Shown here one piece after another: positions 56,743-64,000 of a stretch of 64,000 nucleotides of DNA (its first letter is position 1; each line of letters begins with the position of its first letter). The position numbers and the translations under genes were made by a program. The stretch is from Catellatospora tritici (GTDB lineage: Bacteria; Actinomycetota; Actinomycetes; Mycobacteriales; Micromonosporaceae): the NCBI RefSeq assembly GCF_019083965.1, contig NZ_JAHRCY010000001.1, positions 248,001 to 312,000 of the forward strand, given 5' to 3'. The notes beneath the pieces were generated by a model that searched no databases, was not told where the DNA came from, and saw nothing but the letters and a program-made list of their open reading frames with translations.

Positions 56743-57977
56743 AGGAAGGCCTTCCCCTCACCACGGTATGTGGCCACCGACCCGGCGACCCGCTCCCCGT
56801 CCACCACGTAAAGCTCGTTGACGTGTTCGCTCAGCTCGCCCGCCTTGGTGTGGCGCAGCCACACCCGGTCCCCCACCGTCAGCCGCCGCGCGGCCTCGCC
56901 GGTGACCGGGGTCTGCACCTCGCCCGCCATCTCCCGGGCCACCATGCGCAGCCCGGCGGGCCACACCGGCTGCGGCAGCCGGTCAGGGGCGGGCGGGCCG
57001 GAGGCGACCCAGCCGCCGCCCAGCAGTGTCACACGATCGGGCGCCGGGCGCCGTACGACCGGGAGCGCGAACGCGGCAGCGGGTGCGGGCGAGAAGTGGG
57101 CGTAGTTGTCGAACAGATGCGGGCCGAACAGGCCGGACCCGGCCGCGACCTCGGTGACCGAGGCGTCGGCGCCGCTGGCCTCCAGGCTGCCGGTGCCGCC
57201 CGCGTTGACGAACTCGAGGTCGGCCAACTCCCGCACGGCGGCGACGGCCTCGCCACGGCGGCGGCGCAGTTCGGCCATGGAGGAGCGTTGGATCGCGCGG
57301 ACCATCGCGCCGCGCAGGGGCTGTCCGGCGGGCTTGTTGCCCAGGCCCGCGATCTGCGCCTCGTACCCCATCATGCCGACCAGCTTGAAGCCCGGCCTGC
57401 GGACGACCTGCTGGGCGAGCTCGCGCGCGTCGGTGGCGTGGTGGACCGGGGAGCGCCAGACGCCGATGTGGCCGAGCAGCGGGCTCTTCCAGGAGGCGTC
57501 GAGTTCGAGGCAGATGCGGATCGGGGCGCGCCGGTCCGGCGCCACCACGGAGTCGATCAGGTCCAGGTGCGCCACCGAGTCGACCATGACGGTGACCCGG
57601 CTCGCCAGCTTCTCGTCGGCGGCCAGCGCGGCGTACGCGGCCCGGTCGGCGCTGGGGTAGCCGACCACCACGTCGTCGATGGTCTCGGCCAGCCACAGGC
57701 CCTCGGCCAGCGTGTACGCCAGCACGCCGTGGTAGCCGGGCAGCGCCAGCACCGCGTCGAGCACCGCCCGCACGCGCACCGACTTGGAGGCGACCCGAAT
57801 CGGCACCCCGGCGGCCCGGCGGGCCATGTCGTGGGCGTTGTGCGACAGCGCGGCCAGGTTCAGCGCGCCGAAGACCGGGTCGAGGTGCGCGGTGGCCGCG
57901 TCCATTCCCGCCCAGTACGCGTCCCGGTCGCGCCAGGGCTGCCGGTCCGTGGGCGGGTGCAGGGTAAACGCGGTCAA
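56739..57977 (-). CDS. PLP-dependent racemase/aldolase-like enzyme
   Basis: 412 residues. A TIM-barrel-type PLP fold like alanine racemase and D-threonine aldolase. The probable PLP lysine is K65 in RVASKSVRVR; PGYHGVLAYTLAEGLWLAET, VMVDSVAHLDLIDSV, APIRICLELDASWKSPLLG and FVNAGGTGSLEAS follow. The substrate may be a D-amino acid or a hydroxyamino acid. Start is taken as TTG 57977, with GAGGAG 7 bases upstream, overlapping the transporter stop. Middle gene of a three-gene overlapping operon. Confidence 0.75.
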   Translation of the reverse strand: MTAFTLHPPTDRQPWRDRDAYWAGMDAATAHLDPVFGALNLAALSHNAHDMARRAAGVPIRVASKSVRVRAVLDAVLALPGYHGVLAYTLAEGLWLAETIDDVVVGYPSADRAAYAALAADEKLASRVTVMVDSVAHLDLIDSVVAPDRRAPIRICLELDASWKSPLLGHIGVWRSPVHHATDARELAQQVVRRPGFKLVGMMGYEAQIAGLGNKPAGQPLRGAMVRAIQRSSMAELRRRRGEAVAAVRELADLEFVNAGGTGSLEASGADASVTEVAAGSGLFGPHLFDNYAHFSPAPAAAFALPVVRRPAPDRVTLLGGGWVASGPPAPDRLPQPVWPAGLRMVAREMAGEVQTPVTGEAARRLTVGDRVWLRHTKAGELSEHVNELYVVDGERVAGSVATYRGEGKAFL

Positions 57978-59275
57978 CGCACACTCCTCACCGGCAGCAC
58001 GGCGAGCGCGCCGAGCACCGAGATGACACCGGACGCGAGGTACAGCACCCCGAATCCACCGAGATAGGCAACGACCGCCGCCCCGAGCAGCGGCGCGACC
58101 GCCTGCGGCACGGCGGTGGCGATGTTCATGATGCCCAGGTCCTTGCCGCGCGCGGCCGGGTCGGGCAGCACCTGGGTGGCCAGCGCCTGGTCCACCGAGA
58201 GGAAGCAGCCGTAACCGAGGCCCAGCAGGCCCGCGCCGACGGTGGCCACGGTCAGGTTCGGGAACAGCGCCAGCAGCAGCGCGGCGATGCCCTGCAGCGC
58301 CGAGGAGATCAGCACGAACAGCTTGCGCCGCCCGATGCGGTCCGACAGGCGGCCCAGGAACAGCGAGGCCAGCACCACGAACAGCATGTAGATCAGGGTC
58401 AGCACCAGCAGCGAGTCGTCCGGGTTCGCCACCTTGACGTGGTACTTGAGGAAGTAGAGCAGCAGCGTGGTGCCCAGCGCGTTGCCGATGTTGACCAGGA
58501 TGCGGCTGAGCAGGGTCCAGCCGAAGTCGGGGAAGCGCTTCGGGCTGATCCAGAACCCGCCGATGAGCTCGCCGAAAGTCAGCTTCGGGCGCTGCTCGCG
58601 GGTGAGCACCGCGTCCTTGGTGAACAGGAACGGAATCACCAGCACGACCAGCAGCGCGGCCATCGAGGCGTACCCGGTGAACTGGCCCAGGAAGACCGTG
58701 GTGACCAGGACGATGCCAGCGATGGTGCCGACGGCCTGCGGAGCGGAGATCCAGCCGGAGACGAAGCCGCGCTGGCCGACCGGCACCTGGTCGGAGATGG
58801 TCGCCGTCAGCGCGGCGGTGAGCACGCAGAACCCGACGATCGCGGCGGTCCACCAGGCTCCGATCGCGACGATGCCGTCCTGGCGGCCCAGCATCACCAG
58901 CGACACCGCGAACAGCAGCGTGCCCGCGGCGATCCACGGGCGGCGACGGCCGAAGCGGGACACGGTGCGGTCGGACAGGGCGCCGGTCAGCGGGTACGCC
59001 AGCAGCGCGAACACGCCCGCGATGCCCGACACCACCCCGAAGGCCACCACGTTGTCGACCCAGTCGTCGGCCTTGAGCTGCGCTTCGACCTGCACCGGCA
59101 GCAGCAACTGCACCGGGGTCAGCTGCGCCATCCAGATGCCCAGCCAGGCCAGCGCGAACAGGCTGATCCACCGGCCGGTCACCGGCGCGGTGGGCTCGGC
59201 GAACGGGGCGGGGCGCGCGCTGTCGGGCGCGGAGTTCTCGCTGCTCGCGCTCGCGAGGATGGCCGGTTCGGTCAT
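57974..59275 (-). CDS. MFS sugar/small-molecule transporter
   Basis: 433 residues, about 12 helices. The loop GALSDRTVSRFGRRRPWIAA between helices 2 and 3 is close to the SLC45/GPH-like sugar transporter motif. Further helix runs include IVAIGAWWTAAIVGFCVLTA and LLVLTLIYMLFVVLASLFLG. ATG 59275 has GAGGGA upstream. It is the first gene of the operon with the aldolase-like and oxidase genes, and its promoter faces a divergent gene through a mirrored sequence, so it likely imports or exports the substrate handled by those enzymes. Confidence 0.88.
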   Translation of the reverse strand: MTEPAILASASSENSAPDSARPAPFAEPTAPVTGRWISLFALAWLGIWMAQLTPVQLLLPVQVEAQLKADDWVDNVVAFGVVSGIAGVFALLAYPLTGALSDRTVSRFGRRRPWIAAGTLLFAVSLVMLGRQDGIVAIGAWWTAAIVGFCVLTAALTATISDQVPVGQRGFVSGWISAPQAVGTIAGIVLVTTVFLGQFTGYASMAALLVVLVIPFLFTKDAVLTREQRPKLTFGELIGGFWISPKRFPDFGWTLLSRILVNIGNALGTTLLLYFLKYHVKVANPDDSLLVLTLIYMLFVVLASLFLGRLSDRIGRRKLFVLISSALQGIAALLLALFPNLTVATVGAGLLGLGYGCFLSVDQALATQVLPDPAARGKDLGIMNIATAVPQAVAPLLGAAVVAYLGGFGVLYLASGVISVLGALAVLPVRSVR

Positions 59276-59319
59276 GGGGGGTCCCTCGGCTGGGGCGGAC
59301 GTCACGGCTGGTGCGAGCG

Positions 59320-59441
59320 GGAGCCTAGAGAACTTTTCATGTTTACGCCAGAGAGGCGCGCCGTGTCGCGTCGACACCCCGACCGAGCGAACGACGCGGG
59401 CCCCGACCCCTGGCGTGAACGTGAAACCTTCTCTAGGCTCC
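59320..59441. promoter_or_regulatory. Mirror-image divergent promoter/operator
   Basis: Two 32-base arms, 59320-59351 and 59410-59441, match as inverted copies at about 28 positions. Each holds CTGGCGT, TGAA and TTCTCTAGGCTCC reading outwards; TAGGCT has the look of a -10, so the two arms are probably back-to-back promoters or bound by one dimeric regulator. Confidence 0.75.
59434..59439 (+). promoter_or_regulatory. -10-like TAGGCT of beta-helix gene
   Basis: Outward-facing TAGGCT, 8 bases before ATG 59448 with no ribosome site, indicating a leaderless message. Confidence 0.45.
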
Positions 59442-59447
59442 GCCGCC

Positions 59448-61490
59448 ATGAAGGCACTCACTCGACTGCTGAGCGTGACGGTCATGGCGGCCATCGCCGC
59501 CCTCGGCGCGCAGACCGCGGCGTCGGCCCACGAGGAACGACCCACGCGGGAACTCGCCGGTACGGGCACCGTTCCGACGTACCGGACCACGGGCCCGACC
59601 CTGCTGGTGTGCAAGACCGACCCGGCCGACTTCGCCACCCGCGTCGCCGGGTTCCCCGCCGAACTCAAGGCCGCCAACGAGGCCCTGTGGCAGCAGTGCC
59701 AGACCGACGGCTACCGGCACCTGCAGGCCGCCGTCGACGCCGCCCAACTGCCCGGCACCATCATCAAGATGCTGCCCGGCCTCTACCTGGAGGAGCCGAG
59801 CCTGGCCCCGGCCACCGGCGAGTGCAAGGCGGTCGAGGACAACGCCACCCGCGGCAAGGTGTACGGCTACCCGGTGCTCACCTGGGACCAGCAGCTGGCC
59901 TGCCCGCACCTGGGCAACCTGGTGGCCATCCTGGGCAAGAAGGACCTGCAGATCGAGGGCACCGGCGCGAACCCGCTCGACGTGATCGTCGACGCGCAGT
60001 ACAAGAAGCTCAACGCGATCCGGGCCGACAACGCCGACGGGATCTACTTCCGCAACCTGTCCGCGCAGCGCAGCCAGTTCAACGCCTTCTACGTGATGGA
60101 GACCGACGGCTTCGTCCTCGACCACACCCTGGGTCGCTGGAACGACGAGTACGCCTTCCTCACCTTCGCCGTCGACCACGGCCTCTACACCGACTGCGAG
60201 GGCTACGGCAACGGCGACTCCGCGATCTACCCCGGCGCCGCCTCGAACATCAACAAGGACCGCGGCCACGACGTGCCGCGCTATGCCGTGGAAATCCAGC
60301 GCTGCTACGGCCACCACAACACGCTGGGCTACTCCGGCACCGCCGGCGACTCGGTCTGGGTGCACGACAGCGTGTTCACCGACAACACCGCGGGCATCGC
60401 CACCGACAGCGCCTTCCCCGACCACCCCGGCATGCCGCAGAACCACTCGAGGTTCGAGCGCAACGTCATCGCCCACAACAACACCGACTACTACGCCCAC
60501 ATCGTCGACGGCAGCTGCAAGAAGCCGTTCGAGCAGCGCGGGTACGAGCAGGGCGTGGTGTGTCCGGCGGTCGGCCTGCCGGTCGGCACCGGCGTGGTGA
60601 ACCCCGGCGGCAACTACAACATCTGGCGCGAGAACTGGATCTACGACAACCACTATTCCGGGTTCGTCACCAGTTTCGTGCCGGGCTTTGTCCGCAACGA
60701 CACCCGCTTCGCGGCCCAGTTCGACACCTCGCACCACAACCGCTACCTGGACAACCGCATGGGCGTCAGCGAGAAGGGCGAGGCGAAGCCCAACGGGCTG
60801 AACTTCTGGTGGGACGGGCAGGGCGTGGGCAACTGCTGGACGGACATGTCCGACACCAACATCCGTACCCTGCCCGGCTGCGGCGACGACGACCTGCCCG
60901 CCATCGGCACGCACCGCTACCTCGGCGAGCCGGGCAACACGCTGAAGATGTACGCCTGCGCCGCGTACGACCAGGGTCGGCAGCACCTGCCGGTCGACTG
61001 CGACTGGTTCGGCGCGTACGCCGCGAAGGGGTTGGCGCGCATCGAGGTCAAGTGGGCGTTCGGCGGGGCGGTCGTGCTCGGGCTGCTGGCGATCGGCCTG
61101 TACTACCGACGCCTGCGCGACTCGAAGCGGGCCCTGCTCGGGCTGCTGCTCGCCGTGGCGGGCCTGACCGTCGGCGTCTTCGGCACCATCGACACCGGCA
61201 GCGTCCTGCACCCGATCGGCCTGGCCCTGTACGGCGCGGGCTTCGCATTGCTGGGCCTGGCGCTGCGGACCGCGGGCACTCGCAAACTCGGCACCACCAC
61301 GCTGATCGTCGCGGTGTTCGCGCTGCTGGGCGCGATCGACCACGGGCTGATCATGATCCCGTGGGTGCCGGTGTCGCCCGCGCTGCTACGCGTGCTCACC
61401 GAGTTCGTCTGGATCCCGTGGGCGCTGGGCGCGGCAGTCCTTCCCCGCCGCACCCCCACCCCGGCCGCCCCGCCGCCCACGCCCGCCTAG
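59448..61490 (+). CDS. Secreted beta-helix protein with C-terminal membrane domain
   Basis: 680 residues. Signal peptide (LLSVTVMAAIAALGAQTAAS), then a right-handed parallel beta-helix with many N- and D-rich turns (LQIEGTGANPLDVIVDAQYK, ADNADGIYFRNLSAQRSQFN, NTAGIATDSAFPDHPG, RFERNVIAHNNTDYY), then about five C-terminal helices (KWAFGGAVVLGLLAIGLYYR to EFVWIPWALGAAVL). Such helices act as glycan-binding or glycan-cleaving folds; no catalytic triad could be identified. Anchored at the membrane with the helix outside. Divergent from the transporter operon. Confidence 0.8.
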   Translation: MKALTRLLSVTVMAAIAALGAQTAASAHEERPTRELAGTGTVPTYRTTGPTLLVCKTDPADFATRVAGFPAELKAANEALWQQCQTDGYRHLQAAVDAAQLPGTIIKMLPGLYLEEPSLAPATGECKAVEDNATRGKVYGYPVLTWDQQLACPHLGNLVAILGKKDLQIEGTGANPLDVIVDAQYKKLNAIRADNADGIYFRNLSAQRSQFNAFYVMETDGFVLDHTLGRWNDEYAFLTFAVDHGLYTDCEGYGNGDSAIYPGAASNINKDRGHDVPRYAVEIQRCYGHHNTLGYSGTAGDSVWVHDSVFTDNTAGIATDSAFPDHPGMPQNHSRFERNVIAHNNTDYYAHIVDGSCKKPFEQRGYEQGVVCPAVGLPVGTGVVNPGGNYNIWRENWIYDNHYSGFVTSFVPGFVRNDTRFAAQFDTSHHNRYLDNRMGVSEKGEAKPNGLNFWWDGQGVGNCWTDMSDTNIRTLPGCGDDDLPAIGTHRYLGEPGNTLKMYACAAYDQGRQHLPVDCDWFGAYAAKGLARIEVKWAFGGAVVLGLLAIGLYYRRLRDSKRALLGLLLAVAGLTVGVFGTIDTGSVLHPIGLALYGAGFALLGLALRTAGTRKLGTTTLIVAVFALLGAIDHGLIMIPWVPVSPALLRVLTEFVWIPWALGAAVLPRRTPTPAAPPPTPA

Positions 61491-61496
61491 ATCACT

Positions 61497-61557
61497 CAAG
61501 TTGCCGGGCAATCGGGGGAATCAGCCCTCAAGATACGCACGATTGCCCGGCAACTTG
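61497..61557. repeat. Perfect 18-base inverted repeat
   Basis: CAAGTTGCCGGGCAATCG (61497-61514) and CGATTGCCCGGCAACTTG (61540-61557) are perfect inverses with a 25-base loop, just downstream of the beta-helix gene. Likely a terminator or interspersed palindrome; a third palindrome family in the window. Confidence 0.8.
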
Positions 61558-61611
61558 GACGATCAACCTCGGGCGTGAAGAGGTGAGCGGTGGCAGGGCA
61601 GAATCGGCGGG

Positions 61612-64000
61612 GTGAGGATCTGCCTGCTCGGGCCGCTGGAGGTGCGCGGCGCCGACGGCGCGCCGGTGGCGCTGGCCGGCGCGCGCCTGCGTACGCTGCT
61701 GATCCGCTTGGCCCTCGACCCCGGCCGGGTCGTCACCCACGCCGCCCTCGTCGACGCGGTATGGCCCGACGACCCGCCCGCCAACACCGCCAACGCGCTG
61801 CAGGCCCTGGTGTCCCGGCTGCGCCGGGCCGTGCCCGGCCTGGAGATCGAGCCACACCCGGCCGGTTACCGGCTCATCCTGGCCACCGACGACCTCGACG
61901 TGACCGTCTTCGAGAAGCTGCGCGCCGCGGGCGACCTTGACGCGGCGCTGGCGCTGTGGCGCGGTCCGGCGCTGGCCGAGGTGGCGGGCGCCGACTTCGC
62001 CCGGGGCACCGCGGCGCGGCTGACCGAGCAGCTCACCAGCGCGCGCGAGGAGCGGCTGGCCGCCGCCGGGGACCACGCCGACCTGGCCGAGATCGAGGAA
62101 CTGGTCGCGGCGCACCCGCTGCGCGAGCGGCCGGTACTGCTGCTGATGCGGGTGCTGCGGGCGCGCGGACGGGCGCCACAGGCCCTGGCCGCGTACGAGC
62201 GGTTGCGGGCCGAGCTCGACGCCACGCTCGGCACCGACCCGTCGCCGGAGCTGGCCGCGCTGCACGTGGAGATCCTGCGCGACACCGGGCCCGCCGCACC
62301 CACCGCCAGCGGGCTGCCCGCCGGGCTGACCTCGTTCGTCGGGCGCGAGCGGGAACTGGTCCGGGTGACCGAGCTGGCCGCCGGGCACCGGCTGGTCACG
62401 CTCACCGGGCCGGGCGGCACCGGCAAGACCCGACTGTCCGTGGAAGTCGCCCGCGACCTGGCCGGGCGCCTGCCCGGCGGCGTGGCGCTGGTGGAACTGG
62501 CCGCCGTCACCGAGCCCGACCAGGTGCCGTACGCGGTGGCCGCGGCGCTCGGACTGCGCGACCAGTCGGCGCTGTCGCAGGGCGTCCGCCCGGCGGCCCG
62601 ACGGGACGCGACCGAACGGCTCGCCGACGCGCTGGCCAACCGGCAGGCGCTGATCGTGCTCGACAACTGCGAACACCTGCTGGAGGCGGCCGCGCACCTG
62701 GCCGCGGTGCTGCTGGCGGCCTGCCCGCGGCTGCGGATCATCGCGACCAGCCGGGAACCGCTCGGCGTCCTCGGCGAGGCGCTGTGGCCGGTGCTGCCGC
62801 TGGCGGTGCCGCCCCCGGGCGCCGGGCCCGACGAGGCGGCGGGCTATCCCGCGATGCGGCTGCTGGTGGAACGGGCGATGGCGGGGCGGCCGGACTTCGT
62901 CCTCGACGACGGCAACACCGCCGCGATGACCGTGCTGTGCCGGGCGCTGGACGGGGTGCCGTTGGCGATCGAGCTGGCCGCCGCGCGGCTGCGTACGCTG
63001 CCGCCCGAGCAGCTCGCCGCGCGCCTGGGCGACCGGTTCCGGCTGCTCAGCGGCGGCAACCGCACCGCGCTGCCGCGCCACCAGACGCTGCGCGCCGTGG
63101 TCGACTGGAGCTGGGACCTGCTCACCCCCGCCGAGCAGGCGGTATGGCGCCGCCTGTCGGTCTTCGCGGGCGGTGCCACGCTCGCCGCCGCCGAGGCGGC
63201 CTGCGCCGAGCTGGGCAGCGACACCGTCGACGTGCTCGCCGCCCTGGTCGACAAGTCGATCCTGCGCCTGTCCGGCGACCGCTACCAGCTTCTGGAGACC
63301 ATCCGCGAGTACGGCCTGGACCGCCTGGACGAGTCCGGTGAGCACGGCGCGGCGGTGCGGGCGCACAGCGCGTACTTCCTGGAGTTGGCCGAGACGGCCG
63401 AGCCGCTGCTGCGCCGCGCCGAGCAGGTGACCTGGCTGCGGCGGCTGCGCGCCGACCACGACAACCTGCTGGTGGCGCTGCGACGGGCGCTGCACGCCCG
63501 CGACGCCGAGCTGTCGGTGCGCCTCGCCGCGGCGCTGGGCTGGTACTGGTGGCTGTCCGGTCACCGGGCCGAGGGCGGTCACCTGGGTGCCGAGGCGATG
63601 GCACTGGACGGGCCCGCACCGGGCCGGGCACGCGCCGTGGCCTGCGCCGCCGCCGCGCTCAACCTGATCGAGGGCACCGGTGACGTGGAGCAGGTCCGCG
63701 CGCTGTTCGAGCAAGCGGTGGCGCTGGCCGAGCGGGCACCCGGCGAGCACCCGCTGCTGGCGCTGATCGGGCCCGCGCAGCGGCTGATGACCGTCGTCTA
63801 CACCGACGGCAACTGGTTCTCCGACGGCGCGCCCACCCACTTCGCCCGCCTGTTCGACCACCCCGAACCGTGGGTGGCGGCCACGGCCCGTGCCTTCCAC
63901 GCCCACGCCGCCCTGAACCTCGGCCAGTCGCACGTAGAGGCGACAGTGGACTTCATCGCGGCGCTGGACGTCTACCGCCGGATCGGTGACCGCTGGGGCA
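61612..64000 (+). CDS. AfsR/SARP-like BTAD-ATPase regulator (runs off the end)
   Basis: At least 796 residues in the window. N-terminal OmpR-type winged helix (MRICLLGPLEVRGADG, VTHAALVDAVWPDDPPANTA, LVSRLRRAVPGLEIEPHPAG) and BTAD domain (EELVAAHPLRERPVLLLMRV, LAAYERLRAELDATLGTDPS), then an NB-ARC-like ATPase with P-loop LTGPGGTGKTRLSVEV (about 262-277) and IVLDNCEHLL (about 350), then alpha-helical repeats. Activators of this type often control secondary metabolism or differentiation. GTG 61612 with CAGAAT at 7 bases suggests a leaderless start. The C terminus is beyond the edge. Confidence 0.88.
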   Translation, partial: MRICLLGPLEVRGADGAPVALAGARLRTLLIRLALDPGRVVTHAALVDAVWPDDPPANTANALQALVSRLRRAVPGLEIEPHPAGYRLILATDDLDVTVFEKLRAAGDLDAALALWRGPALAEVAGADFARGTAARLTEQLTSAREERLAAAGDHADLAEIEELVAAHPLRERPVLLLMRVLRARGRAPQALAAYERLRAELDATLGTDPSPELAALHVEILRDTGPAAPTASGLPAGLTSFVGRERELVRVTELAAGHRLVTLTGPGGTGKTRLSVEVARDLAGRLPGGVALVELAAVTEPDQVPYAVAAALGLRDQSALSQGVRPAARRDATERLADALANRQALIVLDNCEHLLEAAAHLAAVLLAACPRLRIIATSREPLGVLGEALWPVLPLAVPPPGAGPDEAAGYPAMRLLVERAMAGRPDFVLDDGNTAAMTVLCRALDGVPLAIELAAARLRTLPPEQLAARLGDRFRLLSGGNRTALPRHQTLRAVVDWSWDLLTPAEQAVWRRLSVFAGGATLAAAEAACAELGSDTVDVLAALVDKSILRLSGDRYQLLETIREYGLDRLDESGEHGAAVRAHSAYFLELAETAEPLLRRAEQVTWLRRLRADHDNLLVALRRALHARDAELSVRLAAALGWYWWLSGHRAEGGHLGAEAMALDGPAPGRARAVACAAAALNLIEGTGDVEQVRALFEQAVALAERAPGEHPLLALIGPAQRLMTVVYTDGNWFSDGAPTHFARLFDHPEPWVAATARAFHAHAALNLGQSHVEATVDFIAALDVYRRIGDRWG

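Noticed and set aside
58439..61615. Very long open frame through MFS and beta-helix genes
   Set aside because: It overlaps proven genes in another frame and gives low-complexity protein without any domain.

Overview
The window is very GC-rich (about 70 percent or more) with strong G/C third-position bias. It carries Shine-Dalgarno-led and apparently leaderless actinobacterial genes, BTAD, XRE-TPR and HxlR regulators, actinobacterial EtfBA, MnmA and LigA, and families of short intergenic palindromes. Together these point to the chromosome of a filamentous actinobacterium, most likely Micromonosporaceae (the GAAGGGGCCCTTC palindromes are familiar there). The family-level assignment is inference. 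No rRNA, tRNA, CRISPR array, prophage or complete insertion sequence was recognised.

Layout. 1-3.8 kb: a minus-strand set with an RNase H-fold protein (cut by the window edge), a coiled-coil zinc-ribbon protein, a Nif3-like protein, a flavoprotein and an XRE-TPR regulator. 4.0-5.6 kb: a degenerate primase/polymerase-like gene, a 55-residue basic peptide, palindromes, a GC-rich tandem repeat and a probable gene remnant. 5.6-20.8 kb: the branched-chain amino acid and serine core: ilvE, leuB, serA, ilvC, ilvN and ilvB on minus, ilvD on plus. ilvB is preceded by a leader peptide and a factor-independent terminator (attenuator). A GNAT gene, two paralogous membrane proteins and a GGDEF-EAL protein lie in between. 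20.9-33 kb: accessory genes, including a thioredoxin-fold protein, an unusual glyA, a LacI regulator, a MoaD-hotdog fusion beside a BNR-repeat protein, a SigE-type sigma factor with a partner membrane protein, a sugar dehydrogenase lipoprotein and a membrane metallophosphoesterase. 33-43.9 kb: gatB, then an aquaporin-like gene on the opposite strand, gatA, gatC, a second GGDEF-EAL protein, and ligA with two downstream genes. 44-52.5 kb: an ADP-ribosylglycohydrolase, an SDR/HxlR divergent pair, a lipoprotein, a MetE-like protein coupled to mnmA, a cysteine desulfurase and etfBA. 52.7-64 kb: a small cysteine-rich protein, GNAT, two DUF202 membrane proteins, a three-gene overlapping operon (MFS transporter, PLP aldolase/racemase-like enzyme, sugar-lactone oxidase), a divergent secreted beta-helix membrane protein, and a BTAD-ATPase regulator running off the end.

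The order leuB-serA-ilvC-ilvN-ilvB-gatB-gatA-gatC-ligA-metE-like-mnmA-iscS-etfA-etfB matches the order I recall for Mycobacterium tuberculosis Rv2995c to Rv3029c, so the window is an old actinobacterial backbone with lineage-specific inserts. The inserts and the gaps around them carry most of the unusual material: mirror-image divergent promoters, interspersed palindromes, a domain fusion, a channel protein lacking both NPA motifs, and a run of start codons placed 6-8 bases after a TANNNT -10 element.
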